A stretch of DNA of 64,000 nucleotides from Nitrobacteraceae bacterium AZCC 1564 (GCA_036924835.1 JBAGRR010000001.1:2991001-3055000); one strand, 5' to 3'; positions 53,833-64,000 are shown, numbered from the stretch's first letter. The notes: generated by a model not told the origin, from the letters alone. Program-made: numbers and translations.

Positions 53833-54665
53833 CCACGCGTATCGACACACGCTTTGCCGAATTGAAAAAGCAGGGCCGTTCCGCTTTCGTCACGTTTGTG
53901 ATGTGCGGCGATCCCGACCTCGCAACGTCGCTTGCGATCATCAAGGCGTTGCCCAAGGCGGGAGCTGACATCATCGAGATCGGCATGCCGTTCACCGATC
54001 CGATGGCGGATGGCCCTGCGATTCAGGCGGCAGGTCTTCGCGCGCTCCAGGTCGGTACGACACTGAAGAAGACCCTCGGTGTGGTGCGTGATTTCCGCAG
54101 CGAGAATGCCACGACGCCGATCGTGCTGATGGGATACTACAATCCGATCTACATTTACGGCGTCGACAAATTTCTAGCGGACGCAAAATCTGCCGGCGTC
54201 GATGGTCTGATCATCGTCGATCTGCCGCCGGAAGAAGATACTGAGCTGTGTTTGCCGGCGATGAAAGCAGGGTTGAATTTCATTCGCCTTGCCACGCCAA
54301 CAACCGATGACAAGCGTCTCCCGGCAGTGCTCGCCAACACGTCGGGTTTCGTCTACTACGTATCGATCACCGGCATTACCGGCAGCGCCGCCGCGGATAC
54401 CGCGCAAGTCGCTGGCGCTGTCGCCCGGATCAAGCGTCACACGGATTTGCCTGTCTGTGTTGGGTTCGGCATCCGGACCCCGGAGGCCGCACGCGGCATT
54501 GCGCAGGCCGCCGATGGGGCCGTGGTTGGCTCAGCACTGATTGATGCGTTGAAGGCGACGCTCGACGCCGAAGGCCGTGCAACGGCCAAGACGGTGCCGG
54601 CGGTTGCTGATCTGACAGCCGCGCTTGCCCAGGGCGTGCGCGGGGCAAAGCAGGCGGCAGAATAG
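53829..54665 (+). CDS. trpA: Tryptophan synthase alpha chain
   Basis: A 278-residue TIM barrel that cleaves indole-3-glycerol phosphate. The catalytic E50 (IIEIGMPF) and D61 (DPMADGP) align with E49 and D60 of E. coli, and [14 protein letters not shown] and [11 protein letters not shown] are conserved. It starts with GTG, overlapping the trpB stop (GTGA). accD follows after 66 nt. Confidence 0.97.
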   Translation: MTTRIDTRFAELKKQGRSAFVTFVMCGDPDLATSLAIIKALPKAGADIIEIGMPFTDPMADGPAIQAAGLRALQVGTTLKKTLGVVRDFRSENATTPIVLMGYYNPIYIYGVDKFLADAKSAGVDGLIIVDLPPEEDTELCLPAMKAGLNFIRLATPTTDDKRLPAVLANTSGFVYYVSITGITGSAAADTAQVAGAVARIKRHTDLPVCVGFGIRTPEAARGIAQAADGAVVGSALIDALKATLDAEGRATAKTVPAVADLTAALAQGVRGAKQAAE

Positions 54666-54731
54666 TTTTGATCCCCTTGTGGGGGAGGGCGCCAGACCGC
54701 ACATAAGCGGAGGCGCGCATGGAGTTTAGAT

Positions 54732-55646
54732 ATGAACTGGTTGACCAACGTCGTCCGGCCGAAAATTCGCAGCATCCTGAAGCGGGAAACGCCGGAAAAC
54801 CTCTGGATCAAATGCCCGGATTCCGGACAGCTGGTGTTCTACAAGGATGTCGAGCAGAACCAGTTCGTCATTCCTGGTTCGAATTATCACATGCGCATGG
54901 GCGCGGTGGCGCGGCTGAAGTCGATTTTCGACAACGAGACATGGTTCGACGTGGCGCTGCCAGAGGTTGTTGCCGACCCGCTCAAATTTCGTGACGAGCG
55001 AAAGTATGCTGACCGCATCAAGGATGCACGCACCAAGACCGGCCTCAACGATGCGGTGAAAGTTGGCTACGGCAAGCTCGAAGGCAACCCGGTCGTTGTC
55101 GCCGTTCAGGATTTCGACTTCATGGGCGGATCGCTCGGCATGGCGGCGGGTGAAGCCGTCGTCACGGGCCTTGAGCTTGCGGTCGAGAAGAAGTCTCCCT
55201 TCATCATCTTTGCCGCCTCAGGCGGCGCCCGCATGCAGGAAGGCATCCTTTCACTGATGCAGATGCCGCGCACCACGGTGGCCATTCAGATGCTGCGTGA
55301 AATTCAGCAACCTTATATCGTCGTGCTGACAAACCCGACGACAGGTGGTGTCACTGCTTCCTACGCGATGCTGGGTGATGTGCAGCTTGCTGAGCCGGGG
55401 GCGCTGATCGGCTTTGCCGGTGCGCGCGTCATCGAACAGACGATCCGCGAAAAGCTGCCTGAAGGCTTCCAGCGCGCGGAATACCTCAAGGACCACGGCA
55501 TGGTGGATATGGTGGTGCACCGACACGACATGCGTGCGACGCTGGCGCGGCTCTGTCGTTTGTTGACCAAGACGCCGGCGGTCGAAGGCTTTGCGGCGGC
55601 GGTGTCGCCAGCGATCGACCTGCCCGCGGCTGCGTCGCCGGCGTGA
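54732..55646 (+). CDS. accD: Acetyl-CoA carboxylase carboxyltransferase subunit beta
   Basis: A 304-residue subunit that transfers the carboxyl group from biotin to acetyl-CoA with AccA. The crotonase-like core contains [13 protein letters not shown] and [17 protein letters not shown]. In the N-terminal zinc-ribbon region only one cysteine remains (WIKCPDSGQ). The second pair found in E. coli is replaced (VIPGSNYHM), so zinc binding as in E. coli is not expected. The stop overlaps folC (GTGA). Confidence 0.96.
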   Translation: MNWLTNVVRPKIRSILKRETPENLWIKCPDSGQLVFYKDVEQNQFVIPGSNYHMRMGAVARLKSIFDNETWFDVALPEVVADPLKFRDERKYADRIKDARTKTGLNDAVKVGYGKLEGNPVVVAVQDFDFMGGSLGMAAGEAVVTGLELAVEKKSPFIIFAASGGARMQEGILSLMQMPRTTVAIQMLREIQQPYIVVLTNPTTGGVTASYAMLGDVQLAEPGALIGFAGARVIEQTIREKLPEGFQRAEYLKDHGMVDMVVHRHDMRATLARLCRLLTKTPAVEGFAAAVSPAIDLPAAASPA

Positions 55647-56986
55647 GCGCGTTGCCTGCTCCATCGACGCCGCCCTACGACGCCATTTTGGCGCGTCTCG
55701 CTTTGCTGCATCCCAAGCGTATCGATCTTTCGCTCGATCGCATGTGGCGTATTCTCGAACGCCTGGATCATCCCGAACACAGAATTCCGCCGGTCATTCA
55801 TGTTGCCGGCACCAATGGCAAAGGATCGACGGTCGCATTCTTGCGCGCCATTCTGGAGGCGGCCGGTCTGCGGGTCCATGTCTACACGTCACCGCATCTG
55901 GTGCGCTTCAACGAGCGCTTTCGTCTCGGAAAAATAGGCGGCGGGGTTCTCGTTACTGACGACGAACTGCGTGCGGCGCTGGATCATTGTGAGCGCGCCA
56001 ATGGCGGGGAGCCGATCACGCTTTTCGAGATTGAGACCGCGGCGGCGTTCCATCTGTTTGCTGAACATCCTGCGGATGTGGTGTTGTTGGAGGTTGGTCT
56101 TGGCGGCCGCCTCGACGCGACCAACGTGATCGACAAGCCGCTGGCCAGCGTGATCACGCCGATCAGCATGGATCATCCAGAGTTTCTTGGCGATGCGCTG
56201 AAAAAAATTGCGACTGAGAAAGCAGGGATCATCAAGCGCGGCGTTCCGGTGATCTGCGCCGAGCAGCCCCCCGAAGCAGTTGACGTTATCGAGCAGAGTG
56301 CGAAGCGCGCCCGCGCTGAGCTTCATGCGGCGACACAGCAGTGGCACGTCAATGTCGAGCACGGGCGGCTGGTTTATCAGGACGAACGAGGACTGCTGGA
56401 TCTTGTCCCGCCGCGGCTGTTCGGGCGGCATCAGTTCGACAACGCAGGACTGGCGATTGCCACGTTGCGGGCTATCGACTCGTTCAAGATCGATCCTGCA
56501 TCCTTTGAGCGCGGCATTGCGCGGGCTGAATGGCCTGCACGCATGCAGCGGCTCGCCACTGGCGCTCTGGTGAATGCAGCTCCACTGGATGCGGAAATCT
56601 GGCTCGACGGCGGCCACAATGCCGACGGTGGACGGGTGGTAGCTGATGCTCTGGGTGATCTGGAAGAGCGTGTCCCGCGACCGCTGGTTGTGATTGCGGG
56701 CATGATGGGCAACAAGGACGCGCAAGCTTTCCTGGCCAATTTTGCCGGCCTGACCCGCCACATCATCGCGGTGAAGATTCCCGGCGAGGACAACGCGATG
56801 CCGCAGGATACGCTGGCGGATGCCGCGCGCCAGCTGGGAATGCGTGTTGAAACCGCGGTTAGCGTCGATGCTGCACTGCGGGCGATCGCAAAGCTTGCCT
56901 ATGAGGTCCCGCCCCGCATCCTCATTACCGGCTCGCTTTATCTTGCCGGTCACGTTCTGCGTGAGAACGGCACAGTGCCGCAGTAA
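55643..56986 (+). CDS. folC: Folylpolyglutamate synthase/dihydrofolate synthase
   Basis: A 447-residue Mur-ligase-family enzyme that adds glutamate to dihydropteroate or folates. The ATP loop GTNGKGST is at 56-63, [13 protein letters not shown] follows, and [15 protein letters not shown] and [10 protein letters not shown] carry metal and phosphate ligands. The start is GTG overlapping accD. It is the end of the operon. Hairpins H24 and H25 begin 8 nt downstream. Confidence 0.95.
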   Translation: MSALPAPSTPPYDAILARLALLHPKRIDLSLDRMWRILERLDHPEHRIPPVIHVAGTNGKGSTVAFLRAILEAAGLRVHVYTSPHLVRFNERFRLGKIGGGVLVTDDELRAALDHCERANGGEPITLFEIETAAAFHLFAEHPADVVLLEVGLGGRLDATNVIDKPLASVITPISMDHPEFLGDALKKIATEKAGIIKRGVPVICAEQPPEAVDVIEQSAKRARAELHAATQQWHVNVEHGRLVYQDERGLLDLVPPRLFGRHQFDNAGLAIATLRAIDSFKIDPASFERGIARAEWPARMQRLATGALVNAAPLDAEIWLDGGHNADGGRVVADALGDLEERVPRPLVVIAGMMGNKDAQAFLANFAGLTRHIIAVKIPGEDNAMPQDTLADAARQLGMRVETAVSVDAALRAIAKLAYEVPPRILITGSLYLAGHVLRENGTVPQ

Positions 56987-56994
56987 GCCGACGG

Positions 56995-57067
56995 CTAGTG
57001 TCCTGAATCCGAAGTTCGCCTCATAATGCAGCGCATCCCGTAAACCTCGGATTCGAAAGGACACTAG
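56995..57067. repeat. CTAG-bounded hairpin H24 (GTGTCC class)
   Basis: Outer stem CTAGTGTCC/GGACACTAG. The left inner arm AATCCGAAGTTCGC has a partly eroded partner AAACCTCGGATT. The loop resembles that of H7. It is the first half of a unit I. Confidence 0.87.
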
Positions 57068-57079
57068 TAACCTATGATT

Positions 57080-57160
57080 CGAGTGTGGTTGAGGTTCAGA
57101 AGTTCGCTTGAAGGACGCGCGGAAGAAATGGAGCGAACTTCTGAACCACCACACTACTAG
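57080..57160. repeat. CTAG-bounded hairpin H25 (GTGTGG class)
   Basis: The left end CGAGTGTGG is slightly eroded. Inner stem GGTTCAGAAGTTCGCT/AGCGAACTTCTGAACC, end CCACACTACTAG. The linker from H24, TAACCTATGATT(C), is nearly identical to the H8-H9 linker. Confidence 0.9.
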
Positions 57161-57162
57161 GG

Positions 57163-57194
57163 CAAAACGAAACGGCCGGCTGATCGCCGGCCGT
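57163..57194 (-). terminator. Rho-independent terminator after trxA
   Basis: Perfect 9-bp stem ACGGCCGGC/GCCGGCCGT with a 5-nt loop. On the minus strand it is followed by TTCGTTTT, 26 nt after the trxA stop. Confidence 0.85.
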
Positions 57195-57220
57195 CCTTCA
57201 AGTCTCAAATCAAATGATCA

Positions 57221-57541
57221 TCAAACAGCGGCGTTGATCCACTGCTGAAGCTTTTGCTTCGGCGCTGCGCCGACTTGCCGCGAAGCCATTTCGCCGCCCT
57301 TGAAGATCATCAGAGTCGGAATCGACATCACGCCATACTTCGATGCAGTCTTCGGGCTCTCGTCGACGTTGAGCTTGACGATCTTGACCTTGTCGCCCAT
57401 TGCACCGGCGATCTCGTCAAGCGCAGGCGCAATCATGCGGCAAGGGCCGCACCACTCCGCCCAGAAATCGACGACGACCGGGCCGTTCGCCTTGAGAACT
57501 TCCGTATCGAAATCGGCGTCGGAAACCTTGCCCACACTCAT
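57221..57541 (-). CDS. trxA: Thioredoxin 1
   Basis: 106 residues with the active site WCGPC, preceded by [13 protein letters not shown] and followed by the cis-Pro loop [12 protein letters not shown], a typical cytoplasmic thioredoxin. The ATG at 57541 is supported by GAGG a few bases upstream and by the family N-terminus. The longer frame from 57664 adds 41 unrelated residues. It lies 208 bp after the end of addA on the same strand. Confidence 0.97.
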   Translation of the reverse strand: MSVGKVSDADFDTEVLKANGPVVVDFWAEWCGPCRMIAPALDEIAGAMGDKVKIVKLNVDESPKTASKYGVMSIPTLMIFKGGEMASRQVGAAPKQKLQQWINAAV

Positions 57542-57749
57542 GTGATTTGCCTCGTTGGATGGGAGAAGCGCGCCTTCAAAGAATCGCGCGCCCTGGAAAC
57601 GTAGGTTCAACCTATGAACGCGGCCTTGCGGGGTCAAGGCTCGGTCACCGAGATGTGTTTTCATGCATCTGCATGCATCTGCCGCCGGGAATGCTGGTCA
57701 GTTCAATGACTTGAGGCTAGCGGGGAGCTCCGGGCAGGGCTGAATGGCC

Positions 57750-60700
57750 CTACGAGACGAGCGATTGCAGTTCTGTGTCCAATGCGGACGAAGGAATTTC
57801 CATCATCTGTGCGGTCTCGGTCCACAGCAATGCACAGCGGACGGACCGGGTCGGATAAAGATTTCTCAAGACGCGCCGATAGAGGGCTAGCTGCCGGACA
57901 TAAGCTTGTGACGCGTCGGCGACGGCGGCGGGCGGACTGTGATTGGTCTTGTAATCGACGATCAAGACCTCGCTTTCGGTTACCACCAGGCGGTCGACCT
58001 GGCCGGAAATCAGCGCTGGCGGCCTGCCGCGGCGTTCGATCCGCCCGGCAATGGAGACCTCCGCGCGGCTGCCCGGGGCAAACAGGGGCGCGAAGACCGG
58101 ATTCTCGATCAATATCATCACTTGTCGGGCCAGTGCTTCCCGTTCCGGAGCATCAAACCAGTCTCTCGCGTTCCGCTCCAGAAATGCCCTTGCGGCTTCT
58201 TCGCGCCGCTCTGGAGCGATATCCGGGAGTGACTGAAGGAGGCGGTGGGTGAAGGTTCCGCGCTTCAAGGCGCGTTCGCGAGCCCGCCGTGCTTCCTCGG
58301 TGACGACCGCATGGGCGTCGCTGTCCGCAGAATCGGATGGACGCAACAGGACGTCTGCAGGAGTTTCTGGCGGCGCGGGCTGGCTCAGCCAGGCCGGCAA
58401 GGGGGTAGGCGCCGGACTGTTCTGAACTGAAAGGGCGCTCGTTTGCGGTTCGACGTCCTCAAGGCGCGAGTAGCGTTGCACCGGACCGGAGGCCGTCTGG
58501 ATTTCCTGATGGTGCAGGTCGGAGGCCGACAGCCCTTTCGTGATCAGGTCGTACCAGGACAGTTCACGGACCGCATTGCGGTTTCCTGGCAGCACGCCAC
58601 CGACGATCAGCCGATCGGCCGCGCGCGTCATGGCGACATAAAGCAGCCGGCGATATTCGTCCTCGGTGTCGTCCTTCATCGCCGCACGGGCCGCAGCCAC
58701 CTCCGGGGGATCGTCGGCCTTCCGTCCGGCCCAGAGGACAACGCCGGGAGCGTCAGGCGCGGCGTTACCTTGCGGTATGCGGATGAGATTCATCCGTTGG
58801 GTGTCCGCGGGCGATGTCGTCGTGTCGACGAGGAACACAACTGACGCTTCGAGTCCCTTGGAGCCGTGGACCGTCATGACGCGAACTTCGTCGCGCGCGA
58901 TTTCCATGTCGCGTTTGACTTCGGTGTCGGCGGCCCGGAGCCACGCCATGAAGCCCTGCAGCGAGGCCGGGGCTTTCTGCTCGTAGGTGAGCGCCAGTTC
59001 GAGAAACTCGTCGAGGGCGTCATTGGCTTCCGGTCCAAGCCGCCCGAGGATCCGCGCGCGGCCTTTGTCGCCGCCGAGTAGCCAAGCGTAGAACGTAAAC
59101 GGTGTCTCGTGCGCGAAACGCTTTTCGCAGGCTTCAAGACGACTCAGAGCGAGCCGGAGCTTGTCGTTTTCCTTCGCGTGCTCCGCCAGGGCATCGCGCA
59201 GTGAGCCTTTCCGGTCCGGCGCAATCCTGAGCAGGTCATCGTCATCAAGGCCGAACAGAGGGCTCTTCAGCGCCACTGCGAGTGCCAGATCGTCACTCGG
59301 CAACAACAAGGCATCGGCTAAATTCATCAGATCGATGACCGCGATATGCTCGGTCAGTTTCAGCCGGTCGGCACCGGCAACAGGAATGCCGGCGTGCTTC
59401 AAGGCCTGAATGATCGCGTCGAATGCTCGTCCGCGCCGGCGCACCAGGATAAGCACATCGCCGTATCGCAGCGGCCGCCGGCGATTCGTCGGGCCGGTCA
59501 TCGTGCCTGCATCGATCAGAGATCTGATCTCGCCCTGCACCCGCCGGGCCAGCCTCACTTCCGGGCTGGTCTCGGAAACCGCATCGAATGGTGCGTCCCA
59601 GCCTTCGATGTCCTCCCGAGTATCCGGTTCTTCAAGTTTCCAGAGATCGATCAGCGCGGGCGCCGCGTCGCCAAGCGCGTCGTGCACCGGGTAAGCGTTC
59701 TCCACTGCATGGATGCTTTTGTAGATGGCTGGCTCGCGAAACACGTAGTCGACAGACTTCAGGATCGTCCAGCCTGAACGAAACGAATGCTTGAACGACA
59801 CCGGTTCAAAAGCGAGGCTTGCGGCCTTGAAGCGCCGCTCGATATCGCGGCGCCGTGAATCGAATTCGCGCGGAGCCGCGCCCTGGAATGAAAAGATTGA
59901 TTGCTTCTCATCACCGACGGCAAAGATCGTACGTTTGACGCCGTCGCGGGCACCCGCACCGGATGTGAACTCCGATGTCAGCCGATCAATGATGTCCCAC
60001 TGCCGTGGGCTGGTGTCCTGAGCTTCGTCGATCAGGACATGATCGATGCCGCGATCAAGCTTGAAGTGCACCCAGCCAGCCGACACGCTGTTGAGCAAGT
60101 CGTAAGTTTTGTCGATCAGGTCGTGATAGTCGAGTAGGCCACGTTCCTGCTTCTCGCGGCGATAGTTCGCTGCAACAGCACTGGCGATCACGAGCAAAGC
60201 GTGGGTCCGATCGCGCTGCATCACAGCGCGGCGTTTCGCATCCAGCTGCAGAATGCGTGCCTGCTCGGTGTCCAGCCGCGCAGCGAGCGATGCATGCAAC
60301 TTGCCGAGCGGCTTGGTCATCAGCGTCTTGCGAGGGCCGGTCACGCCTTTCGACTCGGTCAGAAAAACCTCGAGATAGGCGTCGACCTGTGCGCTTCCGG
60401 TCAGCTCGCTGGCTGTCCGGAATCGGATCGCTTGGCTGACGTCCGTTGAGCTGCCGCCGTCGAAAGCAGCGGCCACGGCCTGCCATTCACTGCGCGGCAG
60501 ATTGGGGCCGTCCACAATGTCGCGCTCGACATTCTCGATGCACTCATTGACATCGACGCCAAGGGCGACCGCGACCTGGCTCATCGCCGTCTCGACGGTG
60601 CCTGCGCTGTCGGACCACGCCATGAAATGATCGCGGCTCAGACACGCCTCGCGCACGACGTCCTTGAACGTTACGTCAGCCGCGGTTGACATGGCGATCT

Positions 60701-61253
60701 GGAGCGCGCGACCGGCCGCACTGTCCGGATTGGCCGACGCCTCCAGCAACACCGCCAGATTCGCCCGCTCCATCATGTCGTTCTGATCGCGATCGTCCAG
60801 AACAGAGAAACGTGCAGGCACATTGGCCTCGAACGGAAATTGCTGCAGCAGCCGCGTACACAGCGCGTGGATCGTCTGCACCTTCAATCCGCCCGGGGTC
60901 TCCAGCGCGCAGGCGAACAACCGGCGTGCGCGCATGCGCGTGGCTGGGCCCGGCTTCGGTGCACCTGTCGACACGATAGCGGCATCCAGCTCTTCATCCG
61001 ATAGCGTGACCCAGTGACCCAGGGTCGTAAACACGCGCTGTGCCATATTGGCCGCAGCCGCCTTGGTGAACGTGATGCAGAGAATTTTTTCCGGCAGCAC
61101 GTCATTAAGCAGCAGCCGAATGACGCGGTTCACCAGAACATGGGTTTTGCCGGAGCCGGCATTGGCTGCGACGAAGGCAGAAGCTTCAGGGTTCGAGGCG
61201 CGGGTCTGTGCGTCGCGGACGGCATCGGGAATGTTGAGGCGAGGTGCACTCAT
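57750..61253 (-). CDS. addA: Double-strand break repair helicase-nuclease AddA
   Basis: 1167 residues. A UvrD/Rep-like helicase with Walker A AANAGSGKTHVLVNR near residue 29, DEAQDTSPRQWDII (Walker B), GDEKQSIFSFQGA and VMTVHGSKGLEASVVFL. A C-terminal RecB-like nuclease domain has VDRLVVTESEVLIVDYKTN. With AddB it processes broken ends up to a recombination hotspot and loads RecA. The start overlaps addB by 4 nt (ATGA). The usual trxA neighbour is present. Confidence 0.95.
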   Translation of the reverse strand: MSAPRLNIPDAVRDAQTRASNPEASAFVAANAGSGKTHVLVNRVIRLLLNDVLPEKILCITFTKAAAANMAQRVFTTLGHWVTLSDEELDAAIVSTGAPKPGPATRMRARRLFACALETPGGLKVQTIHALCTRLLQQFPFEANVPARFSVLDDRDQNDMMERANLAVLLEASANPDSAAGRALQIAMSTAADVTFKDVVREACLSRDHFMAWSDSAGTVETAMSQVAVALGVDVNECIENVERDIVDGPNLPRSEWQAVAAAFDGGSSTDVSQAIRFRTASELTGSAQVDAYLEVFLTESKGVTGPRKTLMTKPLGKLHASLAARLDTEQARILQLDAKRRAVMQRDRTHALLVIASAVAANYRREKQERGLLDYHDLIDKTYDLLNSVSAGWVHFKLDRGIDHVLIDEAQDTSPRQWDIIDRLTSEFTSGAGARDGVKRTIFAVGDEKQSIFSFQGAAPREFDSRRRDIERRFKAASLAFEPVSFKHSFRSGWTILKSVDYVFREPAIYKSIHAVENAYPVHDALGDAAPALIDLWKLEEPDTREDIEGWDAPFDAVSETSPEVRLARRVQGEIRSLIDAGTMTGPTNRRRPLRYGDVLILVRRRGRAFDAIIQALKHAGIPVAGADRLKLTEHIAVIDLMNLADALLLPSDDLALAVALKSPLFGLDDDDLLRIAPDRKGSLRDALAEHAKENDKLRLALSRLEACEKRFAHETPFTFYAWLLGGDKGRARILGRLGPEANDALDEFLELALTYEQKAPASLQGFMAWLRAADTEVKRDMEIARDEVRVMTVHGSKGLEASVVFLVDTTTSPADTQRMNLIRIPQGNAAPDAPGVVLWAGRKADDPPEVAAARAAMKDDTEDEYRRLLYVAMTRAADRLIVGGVLPGNRNAVRELSWYDLITKGLSASDLHHQEIQTASGPVQRYSRLEDVEPQTSALSVQNSPAPTPLPAWLSQPAPPETPADVLLRPSDSADSDAHAVVTEEARRARERALKRGTFTHRLLQSLPDIAPERREEAARAFLERNARDWFDAPEREALARQVMILIENPVFAPLFAPGSRAEVSIAGRIERRGRPPALISGQVDRLVVTESEVLIVDYKTNHSPPAAVADASQAYVRQLALYRRVLRNLYPTRSVRCALLWTETAQMMEIPSSALDTELQSLVS

Positions 61254-64000
61254 TCGTCACCTCCACCCAGGCCGCTGGCAGACCATTCCTTGATGCGCGC
61301 GAGGTCGTCATAGACGCCATAGCGGTTTGACCACATCGACAGGCTCAGCGAGCGATAGGGCTGGTCCGCGTTTTCAAATTTTCGGATCAGCGTCGTGAGC
61401 TTGCGTAGGGCTTCATCGGCAGCATCATCGGGCGGCTGCGGCGTGTCGCTCTTGTTGAGCTTGAGTTCGAGGACCTTAGGTTCGCCCGGCGGATTGTTGC
61501 CGCTGAGTCTGACATAGACGAGTTCGCTCACTGACGAGTCAGCGGGAATACTCTCAAAGCCACCATTGCGAAGAATGGCGGCTTCAAGGGTCAACTGTGG
61601 TGACAAGCCCATGCGCACCTGCTTGCCGGTTGGTGGCTGACCGGTCTTGTAGTCGAGCACAGCATAGGTGTGGTCTCTCCGGCGCTCGATGCGGTCCGCC
61701 CGCGCGGACAGCATGAATGTGCGGTCATTGCCAAGACGAATCGGAATCTCGCCGCGAATTTCGGCCTGGATGCCGGCGACATTCAGCCGCCGCTCAGTTT
61801 CCCATCCAGCGAACCACGATGTGATGCGCAGGAAACGCGGCCACCATAGAGCGCGCGCTTCAGGGCGCTCCATCAATGGTGCGAAGTGTGTTTCGCCGAT
61901 CCTGCGCAGCGTGGCTGCGGTGTCGTCTGGCAACGCATCTGCAAATCGCTTGGTGAATTCGCCCAGCGCCTCGTGGATGGCCGAGCCGCGGTCAGCCGCG
62001 GTGAGTGGCATGTCCACCGGATCTAGCGGAGCGAGTTTCAAAATACGCTTGGCGTAAATCGTGTAAGGGTCGCGCAGCCAGTCCTCGATCTCGGTGACGG
62101 ACATCTTGAGCGGGCGCAGCGCGATCGCAGGCTTCGGTTCTGGCTGGGCCACGGGCGCGACATGCTGCGGCCGGTCGAGTTCGTCCGCGTAGCGTGCATA
62201 CTTTGCGCCGTTTTTTGTCGCAGCGTTCCAGCGCTCCTCGCCCATCACTGCTTCAAGCCGGTGCAGGAAGCGTGAGGCCACCGCCGGTGCGCCGCTGACC
62301 TTCGCCGCGTGGGATAGGATCACTTCCTTCGCGCCCATTAGCTGCGAGAAGTCGTGCGCAGTCAGGCCGATGCGGCGCTCCGGCAGGTTGAGACCAAGCT
62401 GGTGCCGCATCGGGCGGCTGAGCCATGGATCAGTGCGCGGCTGCGGCGGCCACACGCCTTCCACCAGTCCGCCGAGGATGATGCGATCGCATTCGGTGAG
62501 GCGGGCTTCGAGCAGACCGTAGATCCGCAACTGCGTCGCAGGCGATTGCGGCCAGCGCACGATCTGTTCGCCAAATGCGGTCTGGAACAGTTCCGGATAG
62601 TCGCGAAGCTGGACCATGAGGCCGCTGGCAGCCGCAGCGTCGCTTTCGCCGGGAATGCCGAGCAAATCATCGAACGCTCTCGATAGTCCGTTGCCGTCGG
62701 CTTCTTCGAATCCCCATATCTTGTCTTTGTCGTCGCGTGACAGCGCCATCAGCATCTGGCGATGCCGTGCTGCGAGGTCAGAAAAATCCGAGGGCTTACC
62801 GACCTTGATCTCTTCAAGCGGCTTGAGAGCCTCTGACAGGCGCTCAATGAGCGTCTGTACGGTTGCAAGGCGGAGCTCGCTGAGCTGCGCGCGCGGTTCG
62901 GAAGCATGAAGCGTAGAGGCTTCCTTGCGCCGCAATTTTCCAAGCTCGTCGCGGAAGCGCGCGAAATCCCGTGCCAAGCCCGCACTGCCGGGCGCAGGCC
63001 GTGTTCCGCGTAGCAGCGCCAGTTCGAGGTCAGAAATAGCTGCAGTCCAGGCACTTTGCGGAGATCCAAGACGAAACAGCGGGTGCTTCAAAAGTGCGAG
63101 CAACGTGGCCGGCGCCAATCCGTCGGCAACAGCTTCCGCGGCGAGCCGGGCGAAAATTCCCGCGGGTGTGTCCATAAGAGAATCGCCGCCCGAATCGTCG
63201 AACTCGAGATTCCAGCGCCCCAGTGCCGCCATCACACGCCGCGCGAGCGTACGGTCGGGTGTCACCAGCGCTGCGGTGATATTCTGGTGACGGGCTTCGC
63301 GCATGGCGACTGCGATCGAAAGAGCCTCCATTTCAGGATTGGCTGCTTCGATCACGACGAGATCCCTCGATCCGCTGACGATCTCTAGCGCGATCGCTTT
63401 GTCTTCGAGGCGCGTGTGCCACAACGCGCTCGATGCAGCCGGCCGCATGGCTTCCGATGTGAGAACCTCGCGCCCGTGCGAAGCGGGCTTGTCCAGCGTC
63501 ACGACGTCATCGCGAGTTATCCCGAACACGCGCGTGACCAAATTGTGTAGAGCGAACTGGGGGTGACTCCATGCTAATGTGGAGATTGTGCCGTCAGTCG
63601 CTTCGATGCCGCCGATGGAAGACCACGCTGCCTCATCTAGACTGGTATCGAGACCAGGCAAAATGACAGCGCCCTGCGGCAGCTTCGCAATCGCATGAAG
63701 AAATTTCGCCGTGGCGGGCATCGATCCCGTGGAGCCGGCCGCGATGACGGGGCCTTTCGGATTCGTGGCCAGCCGCGCGGCCTCCGCCGCAATCAGCCGG
63801 TCGCGTCGGATGGCGGGCTCGATTTTGCCATGGGCGTTGAGGATGACTGGCCACGTATCCTTGGCGATGTTCAGGAACTGCAGCGTCAGCTGCCAGTATT
63901 GGTCGAGCTCGTCCGGCACCAGCCCGTCGAGCGCTGTCCAAGGCACGTCGCGCGTGGCCATGTCGTCCATCAGCCGCGCCAGATCGCTTGCGAGCGCCAG
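61250..64000 (-). CDS. addB: Double-strand break repair protein AddB, 3' part, cut by window edge
   Basis: At least 916 residues are visible, and the frame is still open at base 64000, so the N-terminus with the vestigial ATP loop lies outside. An inactivated helicase-like core is followed by a C-terminal RecB-type nuclease with AVLDYKTGQPP and the upstream SAIHEALGEF segment. It is coupled to addA by a 4-nt overlap. The Met at 63970 is internal, because the codons beyond it (LALASDLARL) continue the same frame. Confidence 0.93.
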   Translation of the reverse strand: MALASDLARLMDDMATRDVPWTALDGLVPDELDQYWQLTLQFLNIAKDTWPVILNAHGKIEPAIRRDRLIAAEAARLATNPKGPVIAAGSTGSMPATAKFLHAIAKLPQGAVILPGLDTSLDEAAWSSIGGIEATDGTISTLAWSHPQFALHNLVTRVFGITRDDVVTLDKPASHGREVLTSEAMRPAASSALWHTRLEDKAIALEIVSGSRDLVVIEAANPEMEALSIAVAMREARHQNITAALVTPDRTLARRVMAALGRWNLEFDDSGGDSLMDTPAGIFARLAAEAVADGLAPATLLALLKHPLFRLGSPQSAWTAAISDLELALLRGTRPAPGSAGLARDFARFRDELGKLRRKEASTLHASEPRAQLSELRLATVQTLIERLSEALKPLEEIKVGKPSDFSDLAARHRQMLMALSRDDKDKIWGFEEADGNGLSRAFDDLLGIPGESDAAAASGLMVQLRDYPELFQTAFGEQIVRWPQSPATQLRIYGLLEARLTECDRIILGGLVEGVWPPQPRTDPWLSRPMRHQLGLNLPERRIGLTAHDFSQLMGAKEVILSHAAKVSGAPAVASRFLHRLEAVMGEERWNAATKNGAKYARYADELDRPQHVAPVAQPEPKPAIALRPLKMSVTEIEDWLRDPYTIYAKRILKLAPLDPVDMPLTAADRGSAIHEALGEFTKRFADALPDDTAATLRRIGETHFAPLMERPEARALWWPRFLRITSWFAGWETERRLNVAGIQAEIRGEIPIRLGNDRTFMLSARADRIERRRDHTYAVLDYKTGQPPTGKQVRMGLSPQLTLEAAILRNGGFESIPADSSVSELVYVRLSGNNPPGEPKVLELKLNKSDTPQPPDDAADEALRKLTTLIRKFENADQPYRSLSLSMWSNRYGVYDDLARIKEWSASGLGGGDE

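Noticed and set aside
55889-57208. A 439-codon open frame on the minus strand opposite folC
   Set aside because: It mirrors folC, starts inside the H24/H25 repeats, and shows no protein family features.
57663-57683. Short direct repeat of CATGCATCTG before addA
   Set aside because: Only two copies of ~10 bp. No hairpin or regulatory pattern supports a function.

Overview
The window is chromosomal DNA of an alphaproteobacterium, most likely of the Bradyrhizobium/Rhodopseudomonas/Afipia group (Nitrobacteraceae, order Hyphomicrobiales). The grounds are gene content and order: dnaK-dnaJ-pmtA, nrnC-lptC-lptA-lptB-rpoN-hpf-ptsN, hsp20 with a DUF1150 gene, aroA-cmk-rpsA, sppA-ihfB-lapA-trpF-trpB-trpA-accD-folC, and addB-addA-trxA. 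Proteins such as the TIGR02300 (FYDLN acid) protein, NrnC, a class II AroA and a zinc-finger-poor AccD also fit that group. No plasmid, prophage, transposase or CRISPR array is visible.

Layout. 1-8.9 kb: chaperones, phospholipid methylation, pyrF, dapB, gpmA, an Ada-like repair protein and nth. 9-16.6 kb: more accessory genes, including a predicted secreted glycoside hydrolase with RTX repeats and an inserted carbohydrate-binding-like domain, a permuted NlpC/P60-type protein, a Tat-exported amine oxidase, a DUF71 ATP pyrophosphatase and a Tat-exported metallo-beta-lactamase-fold protein. 17-22.8 kb: pheT, pheS, rplT, rpmI and infC on the minus strand, with infC cut off from rpmI by an oppositely oriented exported-protein gene. 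infC has an AUU start codon. 23-31.5 kb: a hydrolase, an NTF2-like protein, queG, a GST, uppP, an NDUFA9-like protein, tRNA-Leu(CAG), a GT87-like membrane protein, a DUF930 protein and nrnC. 32-37.8 kb: LPS transport genes, sigma-54, HPF and EIIA-Ntr. 37.8-44.7 kb: hsp20/DUF1150 with a ROSE-type RNA thermometer, a ugpB-A-E-C transporter for glycerol-3-phosphate-like substrates with a shrunken VOC gene in front of ugpA, and a class III CoA transferase. 44.9-57.5 kb: tRNA-Ala(GGC), aroA (frameshifted), cmk, rpsA, sppA, ihfB, lapA, trpFBA, accD, folC and trxA. 57.7-64 kb: addA and the 3' part of addB.

The most unusual feature is a family of about 25 short hairpins of mostly 73-79 bp in nine loci. 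Almost all begin CTAGTG and end CACTAG. Each has an outer stem and an inner stem. Both stems differ between classes, but the two arms stay complementary, and most classes keep a TTCGC/GCGAA core next to the loop. The hairpins are not scattered singly. They form ordered arrays joined by AT-rich linkers that are usually exactly 13 nt. Two composite units recur: unit I (a GTGTCC-class hairpin first, a GTGTGG-class hairpin last) and unit II (GTGGAG then GTGGTCC). At 16676-17004 an inverted unit II sits inside a unit I. Apart from that copy, every unit has the same orientation whatever the direction of the neighbouring genes. The hairpins also supply stop codons or C-terminal coding sequence to four genes. 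I recognise no transposase for them here.
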